IMG/VR virus record: IMGVR_UViG_3300027733_000036
Span: 48,424-112,423 of that record
Origin: a virus
Direction: 5' to 3' (one strand)
DNA length: 64,000 nt
Both the position numbers and the translations under genes were made by a program. How positions within the stretch are numbered: position 1 is the first letter of the stretch; every line of letters begins with the position of its first letter. Under the pieces are notes generated by a model. That model was not told the origin of the DNA. It saw only the letters and a program-made list of their open reading frames with translations, and did not search any database. Below, in pieces: positions 30,541-40,299 of this stretch.

Positions 30541-33089
30541 TGTTAAAAGAAATTCAAAATAAAATCCTGGACATCGAATCAAAACTATCTTCTGATGTGC
30601 AAGATATAGTCGTAGACACTTTAGATAGTAGCCTAAAAAGTCCTTCTATCAAAAGATACAGTTCAATTACTAGTGATTTCTCTACGCCATTTGGTGAAAT
30701 GATGAGAGAAATAAATGATTCTATTTTATATATGAATGATGTCTCACTTTTAATTAATCAGTTTTACAACACAAAAGAAACGCAAATGCAGGCTCTAAGA
30801 GATCGCTATGACGTTTTAGCTCTTAGAAAAAAAGTATTAAACTCATTTCTTAATGAAGACAACATTTCTGTTCTTTCTCTGAATGATAAAAATATGTTTA
30901 TTCCTGATAGTAAATATGGGATGGATGAGAGTGGAATTTGGTTTCCAGCCTTGGAGACAACTAGTTTTATTCCGACTAAAGTAACAATTCTATCTGACTC
31001 TAATATAAAAATTGGCGCTGAAAGTAATCCTTTTCAAAATTCAAAGATTGAAGCTCTCTGGAACAATAATCAAAATGATTTATTTTCTTTTTTCAGAGAT
31101 GATGACGCTACTTTAAAACTTTGCTTAAATGTTATTTTTAGCAAGAATGAAATTATAAATGAGATGGAATTTGAGTATATAAAGAATGCTGGGCAAGACG
31201 TGAATCTTTTTGTAAGAAATACACAGAACCAAGATATTCTTTATAACGGGTCAGTTAAAGATTATTGGGTACAACTTGCTAAACCAGCGTTAACTGATTC
31301 TTTATATATAGAAATAAAAGTTTCGCCAAAGCAAGTAAATCAATTCGATATTAAAAAGATTAGCTTTTTGAAAGTAAAATACAAGAATGAACTAAAGGCT
31401 AAGACTATTCGTATGCCTATATTCAGCAATAAATATCTTTTCTTCAAAGACTACACTCTGTTGGATAACCGCCAAAAGTCTTTTCTTGATTTTAAGATCC
31501 TAGCAAATACTGAAAAGCTAGAAGGAAAAGATACAAAGCTGTCTGGACCAATTAAAGATCCAGAATTTTATATTGAATGTAGCATTTCAAATCTAAAATT
31601 AGCTCTTGATTACTTAGAGAAGACTAAATTTGAGAAATCAAAAAGATTACCTACTGAATATCTATTTAAAAATGCTGAGTATAAAGTAGTGGAAGAGTTA
31701 CTAAGCGAAAACAAACAGACAATTATTCACATTGTTGAAAACTCTAACCGAGTATTTTTAAGCCTGCCGTTTGCAAATCTTGAAGACTATTTCAAAGTAA
31801 CTGTGAATGGCGAAAAGCAAACTAGAAGTCCGGGTAGAGACTTAGCTAATGGATATTACTTTTCTGAGTATACAGGAGAAGGATATACATTCTACTTTAG
31901 TAGTTTAAGTGTTGGGACTCCTGTTGACCTGTATTTAAGCACAATACCTACTTACGTATATGGGCAGCAGATCTCTATACCGCATAATGGTCTAGGCTCA
32001 AGCATAGGCCTAGAATATGCTAAAGAATTGAATATAGCGTCAATGTCTCCAACTTATTCTGGTGACCAAATTATTTTAGGTAAAAAGTATATTCAAAAAA
32101 TAATATTTAAATGGCTAGATGGATCAGAGGTATCTTGGAGACTTGTTGACAGGAAAGAAACTTATGAAGCGTATGAGTACTCTCTGGATAGAGTAGAAGG
32201 TATTATTTACCTAAATCAAAGTCTATCTGCAATAGGATCTTTGGATGTGTACTACCTGGAGACGGAACAAGTTTCAGGTAAAACAGATACAGAGAATAAA
32301 ACCATTAATTGTCCAGATAATATTTTGACTTTTAACTATGTAGGTGCTCTTGAGGGATTATTCAACTCAAACTTCCGAATATTTAGTTTGATGGATAAGG
32401 TATTAGATTTTCCCAAAATGAGTATAGATTTAAGAACAATACAATTGCCAAAGTCAATATCATTGCACTATGGAAGTGTTCGTATTAGTAATAAAAAAGA
32501 AGTTTCATATATTAATGGACAACAAGAGCTATCAACTTTATCAGATAGTACAGAATACTTTGATTATAAAAGCAAAGTAGATGGAATTGTAACTTATCAA
32601 GCAAGAAATACTAGCTTAAATCTTGCTGATTTTTTTGCAAAGTCTTTGAGTATAGAAGACTTTGCTTTTGATCGTCGAGTTACGGATAATGTTCTTATCA
32701 ATGAAGGTGATTATTATTTTGATGAGAGTAATTTATATCTAAAGTTAAGCCAAAATCATAGCCTTACGGTTGGAGTAAAAGCTACAACATCTGAAAGTCT
32801 AAATGTATTCTCTGTTGACTACTCTACTAACCGTATATATGTAAAGCTATTCAATAGTTTGAATTGGTTTGAGACTGGTGAAACTGCAACAGTTGGACAA
32901 ACACCTATTTCGTTTGATTATAGTTGCATAAAAGTAATAGACTTTACATTGGAGAAAGAAATTCCAAAAAAAGAATTTTTAAATACAAATGAATACTTTG
33001 TATTTCCTTCTAATATAAAAGATATAGGGTCTTTATTGCCCTACTATAGTCCAGTTATTGAATCTGTTGCTTTGGGAGTAATAGGATAA
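30540..33089 (+). CDS. Coiled-coil plus beta-domain virion protein (849 aa)
   Basis: An 849-residue protein, start overlapping the previous stop. Helical/coiled-coil N terminus (about 1-100) containing KETQMQALRDRYDVLALRKK. This is followed by a beta domain around residues 140-280 with an LNVIFSKNEIINEMEFEYI segment and a later FDIKKISFLKVKY segment. Both have counterparts in the next gene (FNIIFNSPTEVGEMYIGI and FNIKKL). The pair may carry related galactose-binding-like folds (inference). No catalytic motif. Confidence 0.73.
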   Translation: MLKEIQNKILDIESKLSSDVQDIVVDTLDSSLKSPSIKRYSSITSDFSTPFGEMMREINDSILYMNDVSLLINQFYNTKETQMQALRDRYDVLALRKKVLNSFLNEDNISVLSLNDKNMFIPDSKYGMDESGIWFPALETTSFIPTKVTILSDSNIKIGAESNPFQNSKIEALWNNNQNDLFSFFRDDDATLKLCLNVIFSKNEIINEMEFEYIKNAGQDVNLFVRNTQNQDILYNGSVKDYWVQLAKPALTDSLYIEIKVSPKQVNQFDIKKISFLKVKYKNELKAKTIRMPIFSNKYLFFKDYTLLDNRQKSFLDFKILANTEKLEGKDTKLSGPIKDPEFYIECSISNLKLALDYLEKTKFEKSKRLPTEYLFKNAEYKVVEELLSENKQTIIHIVENSNRVFLSLPFANLEDYFKVTVNGEKQTRSPGRDLANGYYFSEYTGEGYTFYFSSLSVGTPVDLYLSTIPTYVYGQQISIPHNGLGSSIGLEYAKELNIASMSPTYSGDQIILGKKYIQKIIFKWLDGSEVSWRLVDRKETYEAYEYSLDRVEGIIYLNQSLSAIGSLDVYYLETEQVSGKTDTENKTINCPDNILTFNYVGALEGLFNSNFRIFSLMDKVLDFPKMSIDLRTIQLPKSISLHYGSVRISNKKEVSYINGQQELSTLSDSTEYFDYKSKVDGIVTYQARNTSLNLADFFAKSLSIEDFAFDRRVTDNVLINEGDYYFDESNLYLKLSQNHSLTVGVKATTSESLNVFSVDYSTNRIYVKLFNSLNWFETGETATVGQTPISFDYSCIKVIDFTLEKEIPKKEFLNTNEYFVFPSNIKDIGSLLPYYSPVIESVALGVIG

Positions 33090-33090
33090 A

Positions 33091-35040
33091 ATGAATATTA
33101 ACTATGAAAATAAATTGTTTAATGGGAGCATAGTAGATGGAATGCCTGAGGGCACGATTGCACTTTCACCTAACTTCTATAGCGAACAAGGACTCACTGC
33201 TGGTAAATTAAATGAATTAAGACTAAGAATCCTAGAAGTTCAAAAAGACTTATATGAAAAACTTAAAAAGTTAGAGATGGATATTGTAGAGTGGAATATA
33301 CAAGAAAAAGAAATAAACAATAATCTTACAAACTGCGAAACAATTATTAATGATAGGTTATTTCTTAGATCAGATACTGATGGATTTTATAAGAGTATCT
33401 ATTACGACTTTCATGGCCAAGAGACTGAACCTCTTCTTGCTCCAGAAAATGTAGAAATAGACATAGTGAATCACTGTGTTAGGCTTGCAAACGCAAATAC
33501 AAAGCTTTTCACAAACAATGAAGTTCTTGAAAGTTATCGTAGAATTCCTACTAGCAGTTACAGTGTAGAAGTTTCTAGGACACCAGAGACAGGAACAGAA
33601 AGAGTTGCTACTGTTCCAGGAAGTTCTATTGCTTTATTAGCCGATGACACAACAACGAATGGATGGACTGGTGTAGTTTCTACTTTGACTCCACATTCCG
33701 TTGGCTTGACATTCAATATTATTTTCAATTCTCCAACTGAAGTCGGAGAAATGTATATTGGCATTACAGATTCTAGTGTAAAAAGTAAAATTAGTGCTGT
33801 TGTTACTGACGATATGGATACATCGTACATTATTTTAGAGAATGCTGATGCTATTAACTCAAATGTTATTTACATTAACAGGAAAGTTAAAGCTATCCAA
33901 GTTCTTTTGACAAAAAATGCATATGATGAAATTGTAGACGGCAATACAGCATACAGATATATTTTTAATATTAAAAAGCTTATAGTAAATAAAAAGCAGA
34001 AAGACTTTGAAAAAAGTGGTTTATATTTTAGTAAGTTTTATGCTTTACAAAATGTAAATCAGCTTGCTCTTGAAGTATGTGACTTTGTAGAACCAAATGT
34101 AAATGGTATCGATTACCAGTTAGCTATTGGAGATGATAAAGATTTTAGTTTATACCCTATTAATCCAATAAATAAAATGCCTGGAAGTGCACCATACGGT
34201 TTAAAGCTATTTAATACGCAAATCGTCAATAACATACAGAATATAAACCCGCTAGTTGATACAGTAAATACGGTTTCTTTGGTAGATATTAAAGACGTGT
34301 CTACTTTGTATAGCTTTGATAATCAATATAAAGTTGTTAACTATCTAATAGATGCAAGTCAGAATGGATTACAGTCTGCTAATATCTTTATCAATTACTC
34401 AAGCGAAAGAAGTAATAGTCCAGATCTTGTAGAGAAGATTGGTAAATACTATTACACTTGGGTATACGTTGATAAGAGTGAAGAAAAGAAAATAGACTTT
34501 GGCAATAGCGGAGTTGCGGTTGAGGGATTTGTTCCTACTTCTGATCTTTCTGATGTTTTTAACTTTGACATTACAAGTAATGTAATTTATTTTAATAAGA
34601 CTGGATGGTTTAAGATTAAGATTCCAGCAAACTCCTATTATTCTGTTGGATCAGAGTTTTCTTCGTTAGAAGAACTAAAAGATTTAGATCCTTTATTTCC
34701 ATACAATGCTAAGTATTTAGTAGAAGGTACAAACTTAAAAATAAATCCTTATGGAGGATTTACACGAAGAGCTCAAACAAAGTTAATGAATACTAATAAT
34801 ATCTCAAGTATATCTAATAAAGAATACTATTTACTTAGATATAACAATGTTAAAGATTCAATTACAAAAGACGGTTTTTGTGTTATTCTTAATAAAGAAA
34901 TTGATGCAAAAAATTGTTACATTGAACACTACAAAAAGCGGAGTGAAACAGTTCTAGTAGGTTTAATGGCAACATTAAAGACATCAGATCCATCAAGCAC
35001 TCCAATTTTATCAAGTTTTAAAATCAAGATAGGAGAATAA
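33091..35040 (+). CDS. Coiled-coil plus discoidin-like virion protein (649 aa)
   Basis: A 649-residue protein. Residues about 28-80 are a strong coiled coil (KLNELRLRILEVQKDLYEKL and on). Residues about 170-310 have the strand pattern of a discoidin/F5-8C-like domain: a TTTNGWTG loop, an FNIIFNSPTEVGEM strand pair, and a closing strand near FNIKKL. Such folds often bind sugars, so a cell-surface contact is possible, but this is fold guessing from pattern only. The layout matches the gene upstream. Confidence 0.73.
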   Translation: MNINYENKLFNGSIVDGMPEGTIALSPNFYSEQGLTAGKLNELRLRILEVQKDLYEKLKKLEMDIVEWNIQEKEINNNLTNCETIINDRLFLRSDTDGFYKSIYYDFHGQETEPLLAPENVEIDIVNHCVRLANANTKLFTNNEVLESYRRIPTSSYSVEVSRTPETGTERVATVPGSSIALLADDTTTNGWTGVVSTLTPHSVGLTFNIIFNSPTEVGEMYIGITDSSVKSKISAVVTDDMDTSYIILENADAINSNVIYINRKVKAIQVLLTKNAYDEIVDGNTAYRYIFNIKKLIVNKKQKDFEKSGLYFSKFYALQNVNQLALEVCDFVEPNVNGIDYQLAIGDDKDFSLYPINPINKMPGSAPYGLKLFNTQIVNNIQNINPLVDTVNTVSLVDIKDVSTLYSFDNQYKVVNYLIDASQNGLQSANIFINYSSERSNSPDLVEKIGKYYYTWVYVDKSEEKKIDFGNSGVAVEGFVPTSDLSDVFNFDITSNVIYFNKTGWFKIKIPANSYYSVGSEFSSLEELKDLDPLFPYNAKYLVEGTNLKINPYGGFTRRAQTKLMNTNNISSISNKEYYLLRYNNVKDSITKDGFCVILNKEIDAKNCYIEHYKKRSETVLVGLMATLKTSDPSSTPILSSFKIKIGE

Positions 35041-35041
35041 T

Positions 35042-36343
35042 ATGCCCATTACAAGAGCACCAAGTTTAGTAGCTGGGGTTTCTACTAATCCAAATACCTT
35101 AACTAGAAGCCTTGTGCAATCATACTCTGAACTTGCTCAAGGTATTAATTTTCTAGCTGAGGTTTTTAATTATGGGGATCTGCGTCCTGTCTCGGAAACA
35201 GATCTTGTGTCTAGGTGGGGTTGGAGCACAAATACTGCAATAGGTAATCTTACTGGGATTAAAGATTCCGCAATGGGTTTAGATGGAACAAGTATTTACA
35301 CTTACGCTTCAAACTTAAACTCTACAGTAAGTTTTCTCAATAAAGATACTTTATTTATCATAGAAAATGTCACAGAAGACGGGCTTACATTTAATGGAGA
35401 AAAACGCCCAGCCACAATCTATGAATCATTCTTGAATATGAAAAATTATGTTGACACACAAGTCAGTGTAAATCTTAATCCATTACTTAGTCTAACATCA
35501 AGCCTTGAGGCATTCTTAAGTGCAGCAGGTGCTGGAGCAGATAATGGGACAATTGTCACAGTTGAGAACGATGAGTTTTCTTTGTCAACTTGGAAGCTTA
35601 CAGGATATGGTTATAACTCAGTAACATATCCAGCTTTACTTAATGGTGATGGTACTGGTATTCTAGTAGGCGACGATACATTCAAAGTACTAAGTAGTAA
35701 TTTTGAATTACTTGGTGGTCCTAGTGGGGGCTTATTTGTATACGATACAGATGGATTTGCAGTTGAGACAGCCAGTGAAGATATAAACTTTACAGCAGAT
35801 AAAATTATCTTTAACAGTTCTTATTGTATGCCTGTATTGTCAGCTTATCCTGGATCTTTACCTTCAGCAAACCAAGTTAAAATATATTATTCTGGTTTTG
35901 ATGACACGTTGCATGTTGTTAAAAGTGATGGGGATGACGTTCCAATCGGAACAGGCGGAAGCGGGGGCTCTGGCTATGCAGAGCGTATTATTGAACTTTC
36001 TCTAACAGGGTCTGGTCCATATACTTTAGCTCCAGATGACATTGATGAAGATACTATTGTAGATATTCTTGGAAAGAATAAGCTAACTGTTCTTCTTGAT
36101 GCTGACGGTCCTGTTATATATACATTACCGTCAACAGCAACCTCAGCAATATCAGTTGAAGTTATTGTCGCAGATATAAGTGGAACTGCAAGTAGCAATA
36201 ACATAAATATTTACCCTGCAACAGGCCATCAGATTATTGGGGTCGGGGGTGGCTTGCCAGTTGTAATTAATACAGATTATGGAACAGTTGGGTTTAAATG
36301 GATTGATAGCCAAGATTCCTGGCTTATTCTTTACGGGAGATAA
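35042..36343 (+). CDS. Tail fibre / appendage protein (433 aa)
   Basis: A 433-residue protein with GGAG before the ATG. The N terminus (about 15-110) may be a virion-attachment region. A Gly/Ser hinge GTGGSGGSGY lies near residue 308. The C-terminal 110 residues carry the pattern of many fibre tips: EVIVADISGTAS followed by NNINIYP, GHQIIG, and a final W-I-D-S-Q-D-S-W-L strand. It precedes two beta-helix tailspike-like genes, so a fibre or adaptor role in host recognition is likely. Confidence 0.75.
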   Translation: MPITRAPSLVAGVSTNPNTLTRSLVQSYSELAQGINFLAEVFNYGDLRPVSETDLVSRWGWSTNTAIGNLTGIKDSAMGLDGTSIYTYASNLNSTVSFLNKDTLFIIENVTEDGLTFNGEKRPATIYESFLNMKNYVDTQVSVNLNPLLSLTSSLEAFLSAAGAGADNGTIVTVENDEFSLSTWKLTGYGYNSVTYPALLNGDGTGILVGDDTFKVLSSNFELLGGPSGGLFVYDTDGFAVETASEDINFTADKIIFNSSYCMPVLSAYPGSLPSANQVKIYYSGFDDTLHVVKSDGDDVPIGTGGSGGSGYAERIIELSLTGSGPYTLAPDDIDEDTIVDILGKNKLTVLLDADGPVIYTLPSTATSAISVEVIVADISGTASSNNINIYPATGHQIIGVGGGLPVVINTDYGTVGFKWIDSQDSWLILYGR

Positions 36344-36346
36344 ATA

Positions 36347-38707
36347 ATGTCTAGCATTTTACGTACATCTTCATTCAGTCCTAAGTACTCTGACTTTATT
36401 GTTAGAGCAGATGGGCGTGGCACATATCAAACTATTACTGCAGCTATCACTGCGGCCTCAGAATTGGATGGGCCGCAAATGGTGCTTATTGGTCCTGGCA
36501 TCTATGAGGAAGATCTTGCATTTGCTTACAATGTATCTCTTGTAAGCCTTAGTACTCCTACTACAACTATTAACTACGGTGAAGGTGGCGGAGATTTAAT
36601 GCCAGATAGTCCAGATACTGCCGAAACAATTATTAAAGGTAATCATATTGTCTCCTATAATATTAATCCCCATATTATTACTTTAAAGAATATTAGGTTT
36701 GAATCTAATAATGTAGATGCTCCAATAATTTATTTTCACAATTTGGATGTTTCTCCTGTTGAAGAAGTTTATGGTTCAGTTTTTAAGTTTAAAAATTGTA
36801 CACTTTCTCAGTTTGAAGTAGGGGCTCCTAGTGATTATGAAGTAATAAATTGCCCTGCTACAACAATGTTCGGAGGACTTCAATGTGAACTTGAAGACTG
36901 TACTATCTTTATGGCTACTCCTAGTATGTTTATCTTAGAAAGTGGGATAGGAGAGTCTAGGCATAGCAATAGTTTTATATTTAAAAATTCTATGTTTTTT
37001 AATGGAGGAGAAGGAGCTCTTAGTGGTCTTTATATTACAGATGCTAATTTAACTTTAATTGATTGCAATTTCTACACTACAACTTTATTTACTATAGATA
37101 GTACAAACAGTGATTGTGATATTCGAATAGAAGATAGTAAAATTGCTGGGCTTGGAGAAATATTCAGAGACAATAGTGAAGGTGGAGGACAGACAAATAT
37201 CAGTGCAATTTCTAGTTATTTTATTAACAGGGATGTTGAAGGATTTGATACGCCTATATTCAAAGCTCTAAATAAGGAAATGTTTGTTACGCTAGTAGAC
37301 TGCACTATAGAAAATAGACCTAGCTATTTAACTGGGGGATTGGCAATTCAAAACATTGCTAATACATTAAATACAAGTGCAACTTACACAGGAGATATAA
37401 GCTTCGAGGGTATAAGGATTCTTGGGTCTGGTACTGGTAGCGGAGATGGTCTTGAAAGAGGTACGATTGAATTAGTACCAGATGTGGATTTGTATAGTAT
37501 AAGCCCTAACTCTGGATATGGAGATGCAGGGCAATATTTAATTATTGATCCTACAGCGCCTAGCCATATCCATATAAGAGCTGGTGGCCCTATTGATGAG
37601 GCTGCAGCAATACTTATTCTTGGCGGAGAAAAAGCAAATGTAACTGTTCGAGACCAAGACAATAGTTACAATGAAGATCATCATGTTAGTATTAATACTT
37701 TTGATAATGCAACCACGTCATATAACTGGACATTCAACAATGATGGAAGAATTTCTCTTCCTACAAAAACTATGCCTGGGTATTACGCTGGTTATACGTT
37801 ATCAGGAAGTACTTTGCAATTAGGCGCGGCTGGAAGTGAAACCATTATTACTGGTCCAACTCCTAATAGTGTAACTCCAAATGCTGAACGTTTTATAATT
37901 CAAGGCCAACAAGGTTACGCACAAGGTGAAGGTGGAGATGTTTATCTTTGGGCAGGCTGTGGTAATGATGATCTTGCAGATCCCCTAACAGAAGCAGGCC
38001 CTGGCGGTGACGCGAAGGTTCGAGGTGGCTATTCATATGGTATTGCAGATGCAGGATATGTGAATATTGAAGGTGGTTGGGCTCAGGGAAGTGGAGCTGG
38101 AGGACATATCAATATTGAAGGTGGCCGTGCCCAAGGAGTTGGAGCTGGTGGATATGTTAATATTAAAGGAGGTTACGCAAATTCAACCGGTGACGGTGGT
38201 AAAGTCTGGATTAAAGGTGCAAATTCAAACAGCGGTATAGGCGGAGACGTAGAACTTGAAGCTGGTACTGGAGCCACAGCCGGAGCCATTAAGATTACAA
38301 ATGGTGACTATACTTGGAATTTTGATAATAATAAAAAATTAAACTTTCCGGGTTCTCAAAACTCCCAGTCCTTCAACAAGGCAAATGGTAGCCTTGTAAT
38401 AGGTGACACTGAAACAGGAGTAGCCTGGACAGGTAATGAATATATATCTACGGCAAAAGTAATTCTTCAAGCAGAATACGATAATGGAAGTTCTTGGAGA
38501 ACACATAGCTGTGAAGTATTGGTAATCAGAAAAAAACTTAGTGATACTGTTAATCACATAGTATATGGAGCCGTATATACTGATGACCCATTATTTACAT
38601 TGTCTACTACTGTTGTAGACGGAATGACTATTTTATCAATAGCTAATCTAGATGGTGGGTATTTACATGTTTCTACATTTGTTACTGAAATTGGCACCTG
38701 CAGTTAG
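36347..38707 (+). CDS. Pectin-lyase-like beta-helix tailspike/fibre protein
   Basis: A 786-residue protein. The N terminus shows the classic entry to a right-handed beta-helix of the pectin-lyase/pectinesterase type: DGRGTYQTITAAITAA, then MVLIGPGIYEEDL. The helix continues with short strands (LKNIRFES, FKNCTLSQ, LEDCTIF) to about residue 345. A glycine-rich repeat region follows at about 545-640, then a compact C-terminal domain starting near WNFDNNKKLNFPG. Beta-helix virion proteins commonly bind or cut host polysaccharide. I cannot identify catalytic residues, so enzymatic activity is open. The next gene begins with a similar domain. Confidence 0.82.
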   Translation: MSSILRTSSFSPKYSDFIVRADGRGTYQTITAAITAASELDGPQMVLIGPGIYEEDLAFAYNVSLVSLSTPTTTINYGEGGGDLMPDSPDTAETIIKGNHIVSYNINPHIITLKNIRFESNNVDAPIIYFHNLDVSPVEEVYGSVFKFKNCTLSQFEVGAPSDYEVINCPATTMFGGLQCELEDCTIFMATPSMFILESGIGESRHSNSFIFKNSMFFNGGEGALSGLYITDANLTLIDCNFYTTTLFTIDSTNSDCDIRIEDSKIAGLGEIFRDNSEGGGQTNISAISSYFINRDVEGFDTPIFKALNKEMFVTLVDCTIENRPSYLTGGLAIQNIANTLNTSATYTGDISFEGIRILGSGTGSGDGLERGTIELVPDVDLYSISPNSGYGDAGQYLIIDPTAPSHIHIRAGGPIDEAAAILILGGEKANVTVRDQDNSYNEDHHVSINTFDNATTSYNWTFNNDGRISLPTKTMPGYYAGYTLSGSTLQLGAAGSETIITGPTPNSVTPNAERFIIQGQQGYAQGEGGDVYLWAGCGNDDLADPLTEAGPGGDAKVRGGYSYGIADAGYVNIEGGWAQGSGAGGHINIEGGRAQGVGAGGYVNIKGGYANSTGDGGKVWIKGANSNSGIGGDVELEAGTGATAGAIKITNGDYTWNFDNNKKLNFPGSQNSQSFNKANGSLVIGDTETGVAWTGNEYISTAKVILQAEYDNGSSWRTHSCEVLVIRKKLSDTVNHIVYGAVYTDDPLFTLSTTVVDGMTILSIANLDGGYLHVSTFVTEIGTCS
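38051..38270 (+). repeat. Glycine-rich coding repeats of about 48 bases
   Basis: About four imperfect copies of a roughly 16-residue unit. The units read AGYVNIEGGWAQGSGA, GGHINIEGGRAQGVGA and GGYVNIKGGYANSTGD, then a shorter GGKVWIKGANSNSG version. Each unit probably forms one coil of a glycine-rich beta-solenoid in the tailspike-like protein. Confidence 0.75.
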
Positions 38708-38715
38708 GAGGAATT

Positions 38716-40287
38716 ATGAGCACTAAACCATTTACAGTTTCAGATCATAACAGCAATAGTATTGTTACTATTTATGGTTATAGTGCAACACAGTTTGTTG
38801 TTGGAGTAGCAGGAAAAGCGCCCTATACAAGTATACAAACAGCCATTAATGATGCATATACATTAGCTAGTAGTAGTGATAGTGCACAAGTAGTTTATGT
38901 AAAGCCAGGCTTATATTTAGAAAACTTAAGTTTTAAACCTGGTGTAGCTGTAGTTGGCACTGAAGTACCTAGTACATTAGATAATGTTTCATACGATCCA
39001 ACAGATGTTTCTCAAAATTATGGAGTCTTTGTACAAGGAACACATACTTTTGACGAAAGTCTGGGAGAGTTTAATGTTAAAAATATAATATTCTTTCCTA
39101 AGTCAGTTGGGGATTCAGATATTATTACCTTTACTGGAAGTAATACTCTTACAAGTACTTATACTTTTGAGAACTGCAAGTTTCTTGCTTTAGATTCAAA
39201 TGTAACATTTGGTGCTAGGTTTTTCAATTGCACTAGTTCAAATGCCGCTTACGAAGGTCTTGCTGTTTTCTTTAAGAGTTGTGTTTTTTATGCTAAATAC
39301 CATAGCGGAGATGATGACTATTGTATGTTTACTTTGCTTGGAGCAAATGGAACTAAATATACTTTTGATAATTGCACAATTAAAAGTACATGGGGATCGG
39401 GCGAAGGCAATGCATACTTGGAAGCACTTGAACAAGGAGTAGGAGACATTTGGTACGTTAATTTCTCTAATTGTAAAATAGATAGTGTATATTTATTTAT
39501 GCAGGGTGGAAATAATGAAATAGATCTATCTATAGATAATTGCAATCTTACAAGTACATCTTATATGTACAACCTAATATCTCTTTCGGATTCTATCCAT
39601 GCCTGTAGAGTTACAAACTCATATATCTATTCTACTGATCTATATAAAGCAATAGGAGGTGACACTCCTTATATATTTGATACAACAAATACTGTGTTTG
39701 CAAGTACTAACCCTAGCTCTCCTGGCTCTTGGGTTCAAGCTGTGTCTACTTGGCCCAACATAGCTAATAGTTCAATAGTATCTTCTCGTCCTGTTTACTG
39801 TGTTTATACTGACAACCTAGATCAAGAGGCGGCTGTAGCAAACACAGCATATCCTATGCGTTTTAATACGTTTGAGGAAGGATATGGAATCACTGTTGTA
39901 AATGATAGTCAAAGTCCACCACAACCCACTAAGATTACTTTTGAGTATCCTGGAGTTTATAATCTTCAGTTCTCAGCTCAACTTGATAGAGTTTCAGGAT
40001 CTGGGAATAAAGATGTAAATATTTGGCTTAGAAAAAATGGTACAACTGGGGCTGCAAACGTTGCTAATACTAATACTAAAATTACTATGACAGGTAGTGC
40101 CTCTGCATCTAAGACAGTAGCGGCTTGGAACCTTATGTTTACTGCTGCAGCAGGAGACTATGTGCAACTATGTTGGGCAACCGAAGATGTACATATAGAA
40201 ATAATACATGCAGATGCAGTTACAACTGTTGGTCAGGAACGACCTGCTATACCAAGTGTTATATTAACTGTATACAAAATAAAGTAA
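38716..40287 (+). CDS. Beta-helix tail fibre with C1q/TNF-like tip
   Basis: A 523-residue protein with a strong AGGAGG site before the ATG. Residues about 25-120 form a pectin-lyase-like helix entry (YTSIQTAINDAYTLA, then VVYVKPGLYLENL), parallel to the previous gene, and helical coils continue to about 330. The last 140 residues match the jelly-roll tip common in phage fibres: YPGVYNLQFSAQLDRVSG, then IWLRKNG, AAGDYVQLCW and a final ILTVYKIK. This tip usually forms trimers and contacts the receptor. It is the last fibre gene before lysis, the best candidate here for receptor binding. Confidence 0.82.
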   Translation: MSTKPFTVSDHNSNSIVTIYGYSATQFVVGVAGKAPYTSIQTAINDAYTLASSSDSAQVVYVKPGLYLENLSFKPGVAVVGTEVPSTLDNVSYDPTDVSQNYGVFVQGTHTFDESLGEFNVKNIIFFPKSVGDSDIITFTGSNTLTSTYTFENCKFLALDSNVTFGARFFNCTSSNAAYEGLAVFFKSCVFYAKYHSGDDDYCMFTLLGANGTKYTFDNCTIKSTWGSGEGNAYLEALEQGVGDIWYVNFSNCKIDSVYLFMQGGNNEIDLSIDNCNLTSTSYMYNLISLSDSIHACRVTNSYIYSTDLYKAIGGDTPYIFDTTNTVFASTNPSSPGSWVQAVSTWPNIANSSIVSSRPVYCVYTDNLDQEAAVANTAYPMRFNTFEEGYGITVVNDSQSPPQPTKITFEYPGVYNLQFSAQLDRVSGSGNKDVNIWLRKNGTTGAANVANTNTKITMTGSASASKTVAAWNLMFTAAAGDYVQLCWATEDVHIEIIHADAVTTVGQERPAIPSVILTVYKIK

Positions 40288-40299
40288 GGGGTACTTAAA

